From the NCBI GenBank assembly GCA_963709295.1, contig CAVPVW010000004.1:310001-374000 (forward strand): DNA of 64,000 nt, given 5' to 3'. Each line of letters opens with the position of its first letter. Positions within the stretch are counted from its first letter, which is position 1. A program made the position numbers and the translations under genes. The DNA is from JBGPQJ01 sp963709295. GTDB lineage: Bacteria > Chloroflexota > Anaerolineae > Anaerolineales > Villigracilaceae. Under the pieces are notes generated by a model. It did not search any database and was not told where the DNA came from. It saw only the letters and a program-made list of their open reading frames with translations. Below are positions 53,709-61,451 of the stretch, in pieces.

Positions 53709-54767
53709 ATGGCAGAAAAAATGAAAGCAGCAGTTTTTGAAGCTATAAAAAAGGTTGTGGTCAAGGAAGTCCCTGTTCCTGTGATCGGAGATGGCGAGGT
53801 GCTTATCAAGGTAAAAAACACTGGCATCTGCGGCACAGACTGGAGCATCTACAATGGATGGTATTCCGCTGACAAGCTGCCGATGATCCCCGGACACGAG
53901 TTCTCGGGTGTGATTGCAAAGGTCGGAAAGAATGTCGCGGGCTGGAAAGAAGGCGACCGGGTCACCGCGGACATCAATATGTATTGCGGGAATTGTTATT
54001 ACTGCTCCCAGGGAAATTACCTGATGTGTGATCAGTTCACACAACTCGGCATCCACACGGATGGAACTTTTGCTGAATATGTTAAGGCTCCGGCTACTCT
54101 GCTCCATCACCTTCCGGATAATCTATCCTTTGAAGCCGGCGCTTTCATCGAACCTGTTTCCTGCTGCATCCATGCCGCCAAGGCTGTGAATGCCCGTGTG
54201 GGAGGCAGCATGGCGATCGTCGGATGCGGTTTGGGCGTGCTTCACGCGCGCATGGCGGTACTGCGCTCCTGCGCCCCGGTGATCATCATCGGTGACAATA
54301 AGAAGCGGTTGAGCATCGCCAAGGATATGGGTGCCGATTACACCATCAATATCCACGATGTTGCCGACCCGGTTTCAGAAGTGAAGAAACTCACTGGCGG
54401 GCGCGGTGCGGACTATGTGATCGAAGCGGTCGGCACAGTAAAAACTTATGAACAGGCTTTTGCCATGGTGCGCAAAGGTGGTACGCTTTCCGCCTTCGGC
54501 ATTACCGGCGAAGAGGACGTCATGCAGATCCGTCCGTTCGAGTTCGTCCTGGGTGAGAAGAAGATCACCGGTTCCTGCGCCGGCATCGCGGATGACTGGC
54601 CGGATGCGATCGCCTTATTGGAACACGGCCGTATCGACCCGAAACCTCTCTTCTCAATGAAGGTTCCTTTAGAAGATCTGGAATGGGCTTTGCATGAACT
54701 GCGCAAAGATCCCAATCTCTTCAAGATCTTCGTTTCTCCTGAAATTAGTAAACGCGAAGTGTTGTGA
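53709..54767 (+). CDS. Zinc-dependent medium-chain alcohol/sugar dehydrogenase
   Basis: 352 residues. Catalytic zinc ligands in TGICGTDWS and PGHEFSG, structural zinc site CGNCYYCSQGNYLMC, Rossmann loop GCGLGVLH and GGRGADYVIEAVG. Same family as the enzyme at 44891 but clearly distinct. Probably oxidises or reduces a sugar-derived alcohol in the third unit. GAGGAG precedes ATG. Confidence 0.9.
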   Translation: MAEKMKAAVFEAIKKVVVKEVPVPVIGDGEVLIKVKNTGICGTDWSIYNGWYSADKLPMIPGHEFSGVIAKVGKNVAGWKEGDRVTADINMYCGNCYYCSQGNYLMCDQFTQLGIHTDGTFAEYVKAPATLLHHLPDNLSFEAGAFIEPVSCCIHAAKAVNARVGGSMAIVGCGLGVLHARMAVLRSCAPVIIIGDNKKRLSIAKDMGADYTINIHDVADPVSEVKKLTGGRGADYVIEAVGTVKTYEQAFAMVRKGGTLSAFGITGEEDVMQIRPFEFVLGEKKITGSCAGIADDWPDAIALLEHGRIDPKPLFSMKVPLEDLEWALHELRKDPNLFKIFVSPEISKREVL

Positions 54768-54828
54768 TTTGGACCGCCTGGCAGGTATTTAATCAATTAC
54801 CTGCCAGGCTTCCTTTGGAGAAGTGCAA

Positions 54829-55218
54829 TTGAAAATCAAAAGTATTGATCACATTTCTATTAATGTACTGGATTTTGAAAAATCCAAGGATTTCTACGGA
54901 CGCATCTTGGGCTTTAAACAACTGCAGACCGTCGATTGTGGGGAATTCGACATCACTTACTTCGCCCTGCCTAATGGCGCAAGGCTGGAATTGTTTGATT
55001 ACCATGGCAAGAACGCCAGTCACCTTCGTGAAGATAGCGAGGTCGGGCTGAGACATCTTGCTTTCCAGGTGGAGGATGTGGCGGCACACGAAAAACTTCT
55101 CATTGCTGAGGACGTTAAAATAACACTTTCAACCGTAGATCTGCCAAATCTCGAAGCCAGGGTGTTGCTTTTCCTTGATCCCAATGGCGTGACACTGGAG
55201 TTTTGTGAAAAGATTTAA
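54829..55218 (+). CDS. VOC (glyoxalase/dioxygenase) family protein
   Basis: 129 residues with the paired beta-alpha-beta-beta-beta modules of the vicinal oxygen chelate fold: IDHISINVLDFEKSKDFYGRILGF at the start, ARLELFDY, GLRHLAFQVEDV and LFLDPNGVTLEF at the end. Members isomerise or epimerise small keto compounds or add oxygen. A TTG start at 54829 with GGAG eight bases upstream is chosen; a GTG six bases earlier is too close to that site. Confidence 0.82.
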   Translation: MKIKSIDHISINVLDFEKSKDFYGRILGFKQLQTVDCGEFDITYFALPNGARLELFDYHGKNASHLREDSEVGLRHLAFQVEDVAAHEKLLIAEDVKITLSTVDLPNLEARVLLFLDPNGVTLEFCEKI

Positions 55219-55266
55219 AGCGATATCAAAATATTTATTCAAAAACCAAATCAGGAGGAATATTTA

Positions 55267-56508
55267 ATGGATAAGAGAGAAATACTTCTTTCACCGATAA
55301 AGATTGGGAACCATACTTGTCAAAACCGCTTCTTCAGCCAGGCGATGGAATGCAACGACGCGGATGCCGAAGGCAACCCGACTGATCTTTCCTATCAACG
55401 CTACGAGAACTTATTCAAAGGTGAAGCGGGCTTGGTTAGTCTCGAAGCGATCACCATTACCGACAAGAATCGCTCGCGCATGAACCAGCTGTTCATCATG
55501 CCCAAGAACCAAGCTGCGCTGACCAAGTTTGTCAAGCGAATGAGAGAAGTGAATCCCAAGACCCTGTTTATTTTCCAGCTCACCCACTCCGGCGAGTTGA
55601 GCAACCCTGAATTTTCAAAACGTCTCTCGGTGAAGCCTTTGCCCGGATACACAGCGGACGTTTTCACCGAGGATGAGTTCGAGAAGATAATGGCCGATTT
55701 CGTCCTGGCAGCCAAAATGACGTACGATGTCGGTGCTGACGGCATCGATATGAAATTCTGCCACGGCTACCTGGGGTCACAGATCCTGCGTCCATACAAC
55801 ACACGCAAATGGAAATACGGTGGACCTTGGGAAAACCGCCGCCAATTTGCCTACGACCTGTATGAGCGCATCCGCAAGGCTGTACCGGACAAGAACTTCC
55901 TGATCGGATCGAAGATCTCCGTATGGGAGGGGTTCCCCGGTGGAATGGGTACCGCAGGACCTGATACACCTGTCATCGATCTGGCAGAGCCGGTTGACCT
56001 GGTTAAAGGCCTTGAAGAACGAGGCGCTCAATACGTGATTCAATCAGCCGGCAGCCCGTCGATCACCATCAGCCTGACCCAGGCTGATAAGGATCACCCC
56101 TACTTCGCCTACCTGCACCAGTATTTTGCCAAAGTGCTCAGAGATAACCTGAAGAAAGAAACTGTCGTGATAGGTTCAAACTACTCCGTTTTTGGCAAGG
56201 GAGTAAACAAACTGCAAGCCGTAAGCAGGGAAGATGCATCCTTACTGGGTTATGGCGCTCAGAATATCGCAAAGGGTTACACGGATATGATCGCTCTCGG
56301 CAGGCAATCCCTTGCTGACCCGATGATCCCCCTAAAGCTGCGGGAAGATCGTGAAGCTGAAATGAATTTCTGCACAACTTGCGATAATTGCCTGGAACTG
56401 CTGATCCAGCAATCCCCGATAGGATGTGCCACATTCAATCCTATCTATACCGACGTCCTCGTAAAGACCCGCAAGGAAAAGGGCAAGCTTAAAGTCGATC
56501 ACACTTAA
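55267..56508 (+). CDS. Old Yellow Enzyme-like NADH:flavin oxidoreductase
   Basis: 413 residues of the FMN barrel type: LLSPIKIGNHTCQNRFFSQAM, FIFQLTHSGELS, DGIDMKFCHGYLGSQILRP and YGGPWENRRQF. The cysteine set CTTCDNC...C near the C-terminus is like the iron-sulfur site of 2,4-dienoyl-CoA reductase, but the protein ends soon after and lacks the FAD/NAD domain of that enzyme. It would reduce an activated C=C bond, such as an enone formed by sugar elimination. CAGGAGG precedes ATG. Confidence 0.85.
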   Translation: MDKREILLSPIKIGNHTCQNRFFSQAMECNDADAEGNPTDLSYQRYENLFKGEAGLVSLEAITITDKNRSRMNQLFIMPKNQAALTKFVKRMREVNPKTLFIFQLTHSGELSNPEFSKRLSVKPLPGYTADVFTEDEFEKIMADFVLAAKMTYDVGADGIDMKFCHGYLGSQILRPYNTRKWKYGGPWENRRQFAYDLYERIRKAVPDKNFLIGSKISVWEGFPGGMGTAGPDTPVIDLAEPVDLVKGLEERGAQYVIQSAGSPSITISLTQADKDHPYFAYLHQYFAKVLRDNLKKETVVIGSNYSVFGKGVNKLQAVSREDASLLGYGAQNIAKGYTDMIALGRQSLADPMIPLKLREDREAEMNFCTTCDNCLELLIQQSPIGCATFNPIYTDVLVKTRKEKGKLKVDHT

Positions 56509-56524
56509 GTAATGCAGAACTAAG

Positions 56525-56577
56525 AAAAATACATGACCTATTCCTATCTTGAGCATAGGATCAGGTCGTGTATTTTT
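56525..56577. terminator. Strong terminator after the sugar island
   Basis: AAAAATACATGACCT (56525-56539) pairs with AGGTCGTGTATTTTT (56563-56577) with one G-T pair, and TCCTAT/ATAGGA extends the stem inside. A- and T-runs at the two ends let it work in both directions. It lies 17 bases after the last gene of the plus-strand island. Confidence 0.85.
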
Positions 56578-56694
56578 ATGTCATCAGCCCATCAACTCAA
56601 TTTCCTGCTTAAAGCGCTAAGCAAGTTGCAAGTTATTCGAGATGGGCTGTACCCTATAATAACCTCAAACGCCAGGAAAGGAGTTAAAAAAAAG

Positions 56695-56731
56695 GCAAAA
56701 AACCGTTCTTGGACTTAAAAAAAGAACGGTT
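56695..56731 (-). terminator. Terminator of the CoA-transferase gene
   Basis: On the minus strand AACCGTTCTT and AAGAACGGTT form a 10-bp stem followed by TTTT. It lies 30 bases after the minus-strand CoA-transferase stop. Between it and the terminator at 56577 is about 115 bp with no gene. Confidence 0.75.
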
Positions 56732-56760
56732 TCCTCGAATGGGTACGCAGTCACATCTTG

Positions 56761-57969
56761 TTAGATCGCGCCTTCTTCTCTCAGCCGTTGGATATCCTGA
56801 CTGGTAACGCCCAGGTATTGGCGCAGAACCTCTTCCGTATGCTGGCCAAGCAGCGGCGGGGGGGCATCCATCCTTACGGGTGTCCTCGAGAGCTTGAGCG
56901 GGGACCCCGCCATCTTGATAGTGCCTGCGGTGGGGTGCGGGATCTCTTGCAGCATTTGGCGCGCGAGAACCTGGGGGTCACGAAAGATTTCGTCAATGTT
57001 GTTGACAGATCCGCAGGGAATGCCAGCCGTTTGAATCAAATCTAGCCACTCTTGCGAGCGTCGCGTTTGAAAACGCTCTTGAAGCAGGGGGATCAATTCA
57101 TCCCGATTCTGTACGCGTCCGGGATTTGTCGCGAAGCGGTTATTTTCGGCTAAATCCTCCCAGCCCGCCACTTTGCACAGCAACTCCCACTGGCGATCGT
57201 TCCCGATCCCTATTGCGATCCAACGATCCTCAGTGGCAAAGAGCTCATAGGGGACAATGTTGGGGTGGGCATTGCCATAGCGACCCGGGCGTAACCCGGT
57301 TACGAAGTAGTTGCTGGCCACATTCGCAAGCCATCCCAACTGGGAATCGAGCAGGCTGATATCGATGTATTGCCCTGTTCCACTGCGGCTGCGTTCATGC
57401 AGAGCAGCCAGGATGGAAATCGTCGCGAACATGCCGGCAGTCTGATCGACGATGGCCACGCCCACCTTGGTTGGCTGTCCCTCCACCGGCCCTGTGATGC
57501 TCATCAAGCCGCCCTCAGCCTGGATGATAAAATCATACCCCGGTCGATTGCGGGCAGGGCCGTTCTGGCCGTAGCCGGTTATTGCGCAGTAGATGAGACC
57601 GGGATTCAGGGTTCGTAATGCATCGTAACCCAGGCCCCACGCCTCCATCGTTCCAATACGCCAATTCTCCACCAGTACGTCAACCTGGCTGGCTAGTTGT
57701 CGGATGACCCTGCGGCCTGCTTCGCTCTTAAAGTTCACGGTGACACTTTTCTTATTTCGGTTGACCGAGAGGTAGTAGGCTGATTCCCCTCCTGCAAAGG
57801 GCGGACCCCACTCCCGCGTATCATCGCCTGTCTCCGGCTTTTCAACTTTAATCACTTCTGCGCCCAGATCGCCAAGCATCATGGTGCAGAACGGGCCTGC
57901 GAGCACGCGCGAGAGGTCAAGGACTCGCAATCCTGAAAGCGGTGGATCAGATGGACTTGTATCGGTCAT
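56761..57969 (-). CDS. CaiB/BaiF-type class III CoA-transferase
   Basis: 402 residues: LRVLDLSRVLAGPFCTMMLGDLGAEVIKVE at the start, NRNKKSVTVNF, YCAITGYGQNGP and the catalytic aspartate in GYDFIIQAEGGLMSITG, with PHPTAGTIKM near the end. It exchanges CoA between acyl donors and acceptors; substrate unknown (formyl/oxalyl, succinyl or carnitine type). It is not clearly linked to the sugar genes, being convergent with them. No strong Shine-Dalgarno. Confidence 0.9.
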   Translation of the reverse strand: MTDTSPSDPPLSGLRVLDLSRVLAGPFCTMMLGDLGAEVIKVEKPETGDDTREWGPPFAGGESAYYLSVNRNKKSVTVNFKSEAGRRVIRQLASQVDVLVENWRIGTMEAWGLGYDALRTLNPGLIYCAITGYGQNGPARNRPGYDFIIQAEGGLMSITGPVEGQPTKVGVAIVDQTAGMFATISILAALHERSRSGTGQYIDISLLDSQLGWLANVASNYFVTGLRPGRYGNAHPNIVPYELFATEDRWIAIGIGNDRQWELLCKVAGWEDLAENNRFATNPGRVQNRDELIPLLQERFQTRRSQEWLDLIQTAGIPCGSVNNIDEIFRDPQVLARQMLQEIPHPTAGTIKMAGSPLKLSRTPVRMDAPPPLLGQHTEEVLRQYLGVTSQDIQRLREEGAI

Positions 57970-58098
57970 CTTTTACTTCTCGGCTCCAGCGTATCACGCC
58001 ATATTCATAGCAGGTATCCAACATTATTACAAAATTTGCCGGGGGCAGTCCTGTTGGATAGTATGTGCGTACGGATGAATGAAGCTACTTTAGTGGTT

Positions 58099-58905
58099 TC
58101 ATTTCCCCAACACACGCTCCAGATTTTCCAGTGTCAACAAATCCATATCAAACCCTTGTTCGACGAAGGGGCGAACATCGCTTGCCACCGCATCCCAGTT
58201 CAGCCGCTTGAGACGCTTGCTCACGATTGCTTTCCAGCTGTCCTGAGTCAACAAGTCTCCTATCCATTGGGATTGGGCAAGTGCATTGTTCAATAATTCC
58301 ATATTTGGCTGCGGCCAGGCGGGGTCGCTGAGGTACCAGAGCAGGTCATAGATATCCCGGCCTTTGGTGTAGGATCGCTGTAAAACAGCGTGCAATTTCC
58401 CTGCCAGCAAGGATGCCCTGTCATGATGCTGAAGTTGCAGCAGGAAAAATCGCCTGATGACCGTTGTCTCAAGCGCGGCCCCTGAGGGAGGCCGCGTATC
58501 CACCTCGATTTTGACGGACAACACCTCGCTGCGCTGCGGTGAAAGCCCAAGCTCGAACAATAAACCCGGGAAGCGGATGAAGGCGCTGTGGACTGTCTTC
58601 TTGTCGCTCACCTTGAATTCCAAGGGGTACCCTTCCGGAGTTAATTCTGATCTAATGGCATTCAGATAATTGCGGAAATCGTACTTATGCCGGTCGCCTT
58701 CCAGTGCAAAGTCAAGGTCCTCGGAATAGCGCCTGTGGGAATAGAGAAAGCGAAGGGCTGTTCCGCCATGAAATGCCAGCGGGATCATGGCGCCGGACCG
58801 TTGAAGCGATGCTAAAATCCGCGCCTGGAGATATTCTCTCGCCTGATTGCGTCCTTGCTGAGGGGAAGCAGTCTGTCTCACCAGGTCTTTCAGATAGTCT
58901 TTCAT
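58099..58905 (-). CDS. AbiEii-type nucleotidyltransferase toxin
   Basis: 268 residues of the AbiEii/AbiGii toxin family: FHGGTALRFLYSHRRYSEDLDFAL is the nucleotidyltransferase core with its GG and DxD (EDLDF) metal site, and DIYDLLWYL lies in the C-terminal part. Such toxins transfer nucleotides to tRNA or GTP in type IV-like toxin-antitoxin and abortive infection systems. Its ATG overlaps the stop of the partner gene by 4 bases. Confidence 0.88.
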   Translation of the reverse strand: MKDYLKDLVRQTASPQQGRNQAREYLQARILASLQRSGAMIPLAFHGGTALRFLYSHRRYSEDLDFALEGDRHKYDFRNYLNAIRSELTPEGYPLEFKVSDKKTVHSAFIRFPGLLFELGLSPQRSEVLSVKIEVDTRPPSGAALETTVIRRFFLLQLQHHDRASLLAGKLHAVLQRSYTKGRDIYDLLWYLSDPAWPQPNMELLNNALAQSQWIGDLLTQDSWKAIVSKRLKRLNWDAVASDVRPFVEQGFDMDLLTLENLERVLGK

Positions 58906-59540
58906 AGCGCCTCAAATTCTTCGGCTTCACGATGAGCCAGTTCGGAGATCGCCTCTGTCGCCCTGCGCAGTTTGGGCTTGTCGAAAATATCCGATAGATT
59001 CCGTAGCACATCCAGATTCAAGCGATCCAGATTCTGGAGCCGCAGTTCCTGCAGGTATTCCGGCGTTTCACCGTCCGGCTGCAGGTAAACCAGATCCAGG
59101 AGTGCTTTCTCAGGGGTGGCGACAAAGGCCTGCTGATCGCCCAGATCGGTCATTTGATATCCGTTGAAGAACTCCGGCTTGACATGTCTGAACTCGAAAT
59201 CGCCCAGGGGGGTGCTCAGGTATTCCGGGCGGCCAGTGGTGACACTCAAAGTGGTAATTACGGTTTCGGGGATCAGGTTGTAGAAAGCCAGGGCTGATTG
59301 CAGGCTGACATAGGAGGCGCGCTGAAGGTGGTTGGCGATCACGTAGGGATGCGGCTTGGTTTTCTGATAGGGTGGCGCGATGGCATACAATCCTCTCCGC
59401 AGCTGATAGATGCGGCCTGACCTGGTCCAGCGGCTGAGCTGCAGACGGACGACATTAGGATTGACCTTTCCAGCCAGGAGCAGGGAGGTTTCGAAGAGGG
59501 TCTCATCGCCGAGGATACTGAGCAACTGTTCGAAGTCCAT
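58902..59540 (-). CDS. AbiEi-type antitoxin/regulator
   Basis: 212 residues with an N-terminal winged helix (VNPNVVRLQLSRWTRSGRIYQLRRGLYAI) and the AbiEi C-terminal domain (ASYVSLQSALAFYNLIPE, FVATPEKALLDLVYL). Counters the AbiEii protein and represses its own promoter by binding inverted repeats, as is known for this family. First gene of the pair. Confidence 0.88.
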   Translation of the reverse strand: MDFEQLLSILGDETLFETSLLLAGKVNPNVVRLQLSRWTRSGRIYQLRRGLYAIAPPYQKTKPHPYVIANHLQRASYVSLQSALAFYNLIPETVITTLSVTTGRPEYLSTPLGDFEFRHVKPEFFNGYQMTDLGDQQAFVATPEKALLDLVYLQPDGETPEYLQELRLQNLDRLNLDVLRNLSDIFDKPKLRRATEAISELAHREAEEFEAL

Positions 59541-59544
59541 GGCT

Positions 59545-59571
59545 GTATATTATCACTAATGATAAATTGTT
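59545..59571 (-). promoter_or_regulatory. AbiEi promoter/operator with overlapping inverted repeat
   Basis: The inverted repeat TTATCA-CTAA-TGATAA (59550-59565) covers the likely -10 element GATAAT (minus strand 59554-59549), so a bound repressor would block it. The -10 is only about 9 bases from the ATG at 59540, giving an almost leaderless transcript. Confidence 0.65.
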
Positions 59572-59645
59572 GCAATGAAATAGACGAGCATACAGAATCA
59601 AATTTTCCAGAACTTCAGGTCCATTCATTGTGTGAGGCTAATGGA

Positions 59646-59742
59646 AGGTGATCGACCAGGGACATGATTCTCCCCTCAATCGGGGACCTGAAACCAAATA
59701 ACAAAAAGCCTCCAGACGGAGGCTAGGTGATCGATCAGGGAC
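59646..59742 (+). repeat. Two near-identical 18-bp direct repeats 79 bp apart
   Basis: AGGTGATCGACCAGGGAC (59646-59663) and AGGTGATCGATCAGGGAC (59725-59742) differ by one base. Nearby TTCAGGTCC (59614-59622) is the reverse complement of GGACCTGAA (59684-59692). The stretch 59566-60097 has no supported protein gene, and the repeats may be remnants of an inserted or duplicated element. Confidence 0.6.
59702..59724 (-). terminator. Small intrinsic terminator
   Basis: On the minus strand AGCCTCC and GGAGGCT form a 7-bp stem with a 4-base loop, followed by TTTTTG. It faces the AbiE pair from upstream and may insulate it, but no matching gene is evident directly upstream. Confidence 0.65.
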
Positions 59743-60097
59743 TTGCCTGCACCTGGGCGGCACATTATCCCGATGTCCTTCATATGGAGGGATGTTGTGT
59801 CCAATTAATCAATATTTTCTACTGTTTTGATTTCCAGTTGCACCAAATCTGGAAAGGCGACTTTAATCTCTTGAGATATTTTTCATGGTTATTCGCATTA
59901 AAGCAAATCCCTCTGGGAAAATGGAGAAAGATAATTGCAGGATAACATATTACCACCTGGGATATCTGATGGGGGCACCTATAGGTGGTTGTAGATTCAA
60001 CTGATAAGTATGGAAAAAGGACTTCTCACGAGAGTGCCTTGAATGGGTTTATTGAAATACTATTTGCGAAAGATGATCAAGATCTATGAAGGGAATT

Positions 60098-60172
60098 CTA
60101 AAACATACTCCACCAACCCGTAGTCTGGCTTCGGATTTGCTTCCACTTGATTTCGAATAGGTCTTTATTCAT
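60098..60172 (-). pseudogene. Truncated CsbD-like stress protein gene
   Basis: A 24-codon ORF behind a clear AAGGAG starts MNKDLFEIKWKQIRSQTTGW, the typical opening of CsbD-family stress proteins (normally about 60-70 residues), and then meets a stop after WWSMF. Behind the stop, another frame still shows IDLDHL, like the family's LTDDDLD segment, so the gene looks decayed or frameshifted. It lies downstream of the rhomboid gene. The stretch between (60173-60365) shows no supported gene. Confidence 0.55.
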
Positions 60173-60365
60173 TTTGTGATTCTCCTTGTTTTGAGCAGGT
60201 TTCCTGGTACAGGCTCAATGCGTTTTCTAATTCCACGTTTGGCCTCATCGGAGGAATTACCCAGGCATCGAAATGGCATCAGGTTTGCCTTAACCACTAC
60301 ATCAATACCGCCTTTATTCCCGCATAAAAATGTTTTAAGCATGCAAATATGGTAACCGCAGCGAT

Positions 60366-61016
60366 TCAACTTACCAGCCGCCGCGTCATAATTCTTCCAA
60401 ACAAGAAGGTCAGTAATAAGCCAGCGACAAACCCACCTATGTGCGCCATGTAAGCCACGCCTCCTGTGTCCGCAGTATTTGTGATTGAACCTATGCCAAG
60501 GAAAAACTGCAGGACAATCCAGAGTCCAATGACTATTAGCGCAGGCACTTGGACCACTTGTTGTCCCTGCAGTACTCTGATCTTTCCCTGTGGGAACAGT
60601 AAAATATAACCGGCAAGCACTCCCGCAATCGCTCCCGATGCTCCCAAATTAGGCACGCTTGAACCGGAACTAAAAACCAACTGAGCAGCCATTGCTACAA
60701 TTCCGCAGAGCAAATAGAAGATCAAGAACTTGATGTGCCCGAAACGGTCTTCTAAATTGTCGCCGAATATCCACAAGTAAAGCATATTCCCACCCAGGTG
60801 AGCCCACCCGGCGTGCATGAACATGGCTGTAAAGATGGTCAGCAGACCAGCAGCGGGAGCTGCAAGGAAGCGGGTGGGGACAAAAGCCCACTTCTCAATA
60901 AATGCGTCACCACCACTCAGTTCTACAAAGAAGACCAGGACGCACAGAGCGATCAAAGCATACGTGACCACTGGAACACTTCTACTAGCACTATTATCAT
61001 CACCAATTGGGAACAT
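60366..61016 (-). CDS. Rhomboid family intramembrane serine protease
   Basis: 216 residues with six hydrophobic segments. The catalytic serine is in the GASGAIAG motif (about residues 130-137) and the histidine in AYMAHIGGF (about 187-195). The helix-1 segment HAGWAHLGGNMLYLWIFGDNLED is also typical. Cleaves membrane proteins within the bilayer; targets unknown. It ends a three-gene unit with the eRF1-like and RNB genes. Confidence 0.9.
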   Translation of the reverse strand: MFPIGDDNSASRSVPVVTYALIALCVLVFFVELSGGDAFIEKWAFVPTRFLAAPAAGLLTIFTAMFMHAGWAHLGGNMLYLWIFGDNLEDRFGHIKFLIFYLLCGIVAMAAQLVFSSGSSVPNLGASGAIAGVLAGYILLFPQGKIRVLQGQQVVQVPALIVIGLWIVLQFFLGIGSITNTADTGGVAYMAHIGGFVAGLLLTFLFGRIMTRRLVS

Positions 61017-61036
61017 AGCATATCTCCTTTTTACAT

Positions 61037-61441
61037 TTAAATCAGAAAACGTTCGTGAACTTTCGCTGCGATCTGGCGTTCCGTCATTTTATCCACGGTT
61101 TCGATCTCCAGAATTTGTGCTTGAATTCCTTCGTGCTCAATGCGTTTTTCGAGCTCTCCTTTGGCTTCGCCGGGACCAAAGATCTGGATGGTGTTTGCAT
61201 CACGAACCGCAGAGATAACTTCATCATAATAGTTGTTGAGATTGTTCATAAATTTCCGATCTCGCTGACCTTCTGAGGTCACTTCTTTTAATCCCTCTGG
61301 CGTCTTGGAATGTGAACTGCCAGAGTAACGGATATGTTTTCCGCCGGTCGATGAGATGTGCTTAATTTCTTCTTTACCATTTGCGAGAATTACGATGACC
61401 GCTTCGCGATGGTCAATCCATAAACCAATTTCCTTTTTCAT
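61037..61441 (-). CDS. eRF1-like (release-factor-fold) hypothetical protein
   Basis: 134 residues: EIGLWIDHREAVIV at the start, NNYYDEVISAVRDANTIQIFGPGEAKGELEKRIE and VDKMTERQIAAKV at the end. The FGPGEAKGEL segment is characteristic of a bacterial family related to eRF1 domain 3, often near stress genes; no activity is established here. The start at 61441 follows AAGGAG; an upstream in-frame frame overlaps the RNB gene. It lies 10 bases after that gene and 20 bases before the rhomboid gene. Confidence 0.7.
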   Translation of the reverse strand: MKKEIGLWIDHREAVIVILANGKEEIKHISSTGGKHIRYSGSSHSKTPEGLKEVTSEGQRDRKFMNNLNNYYDEVISAVRDANTIQIFGPGEAKGELEKRIEHEGIQAQILEIETVDKMTERQIAAKVHERFLI

Positions 61442-61451
61442 ACAATGCTCC

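Noticed and set aside
59727..59945. 72-codon open frame in the gene-poor stretch
   Set aside because: No ribosome binding site, odd composition and no recognisable domain.
60173..60369. 65-codon open frame after the rhomboid gene
   Set aside because: It starts at a TTG inside the rhomboid end without a ribosome binding site and shows no family features.
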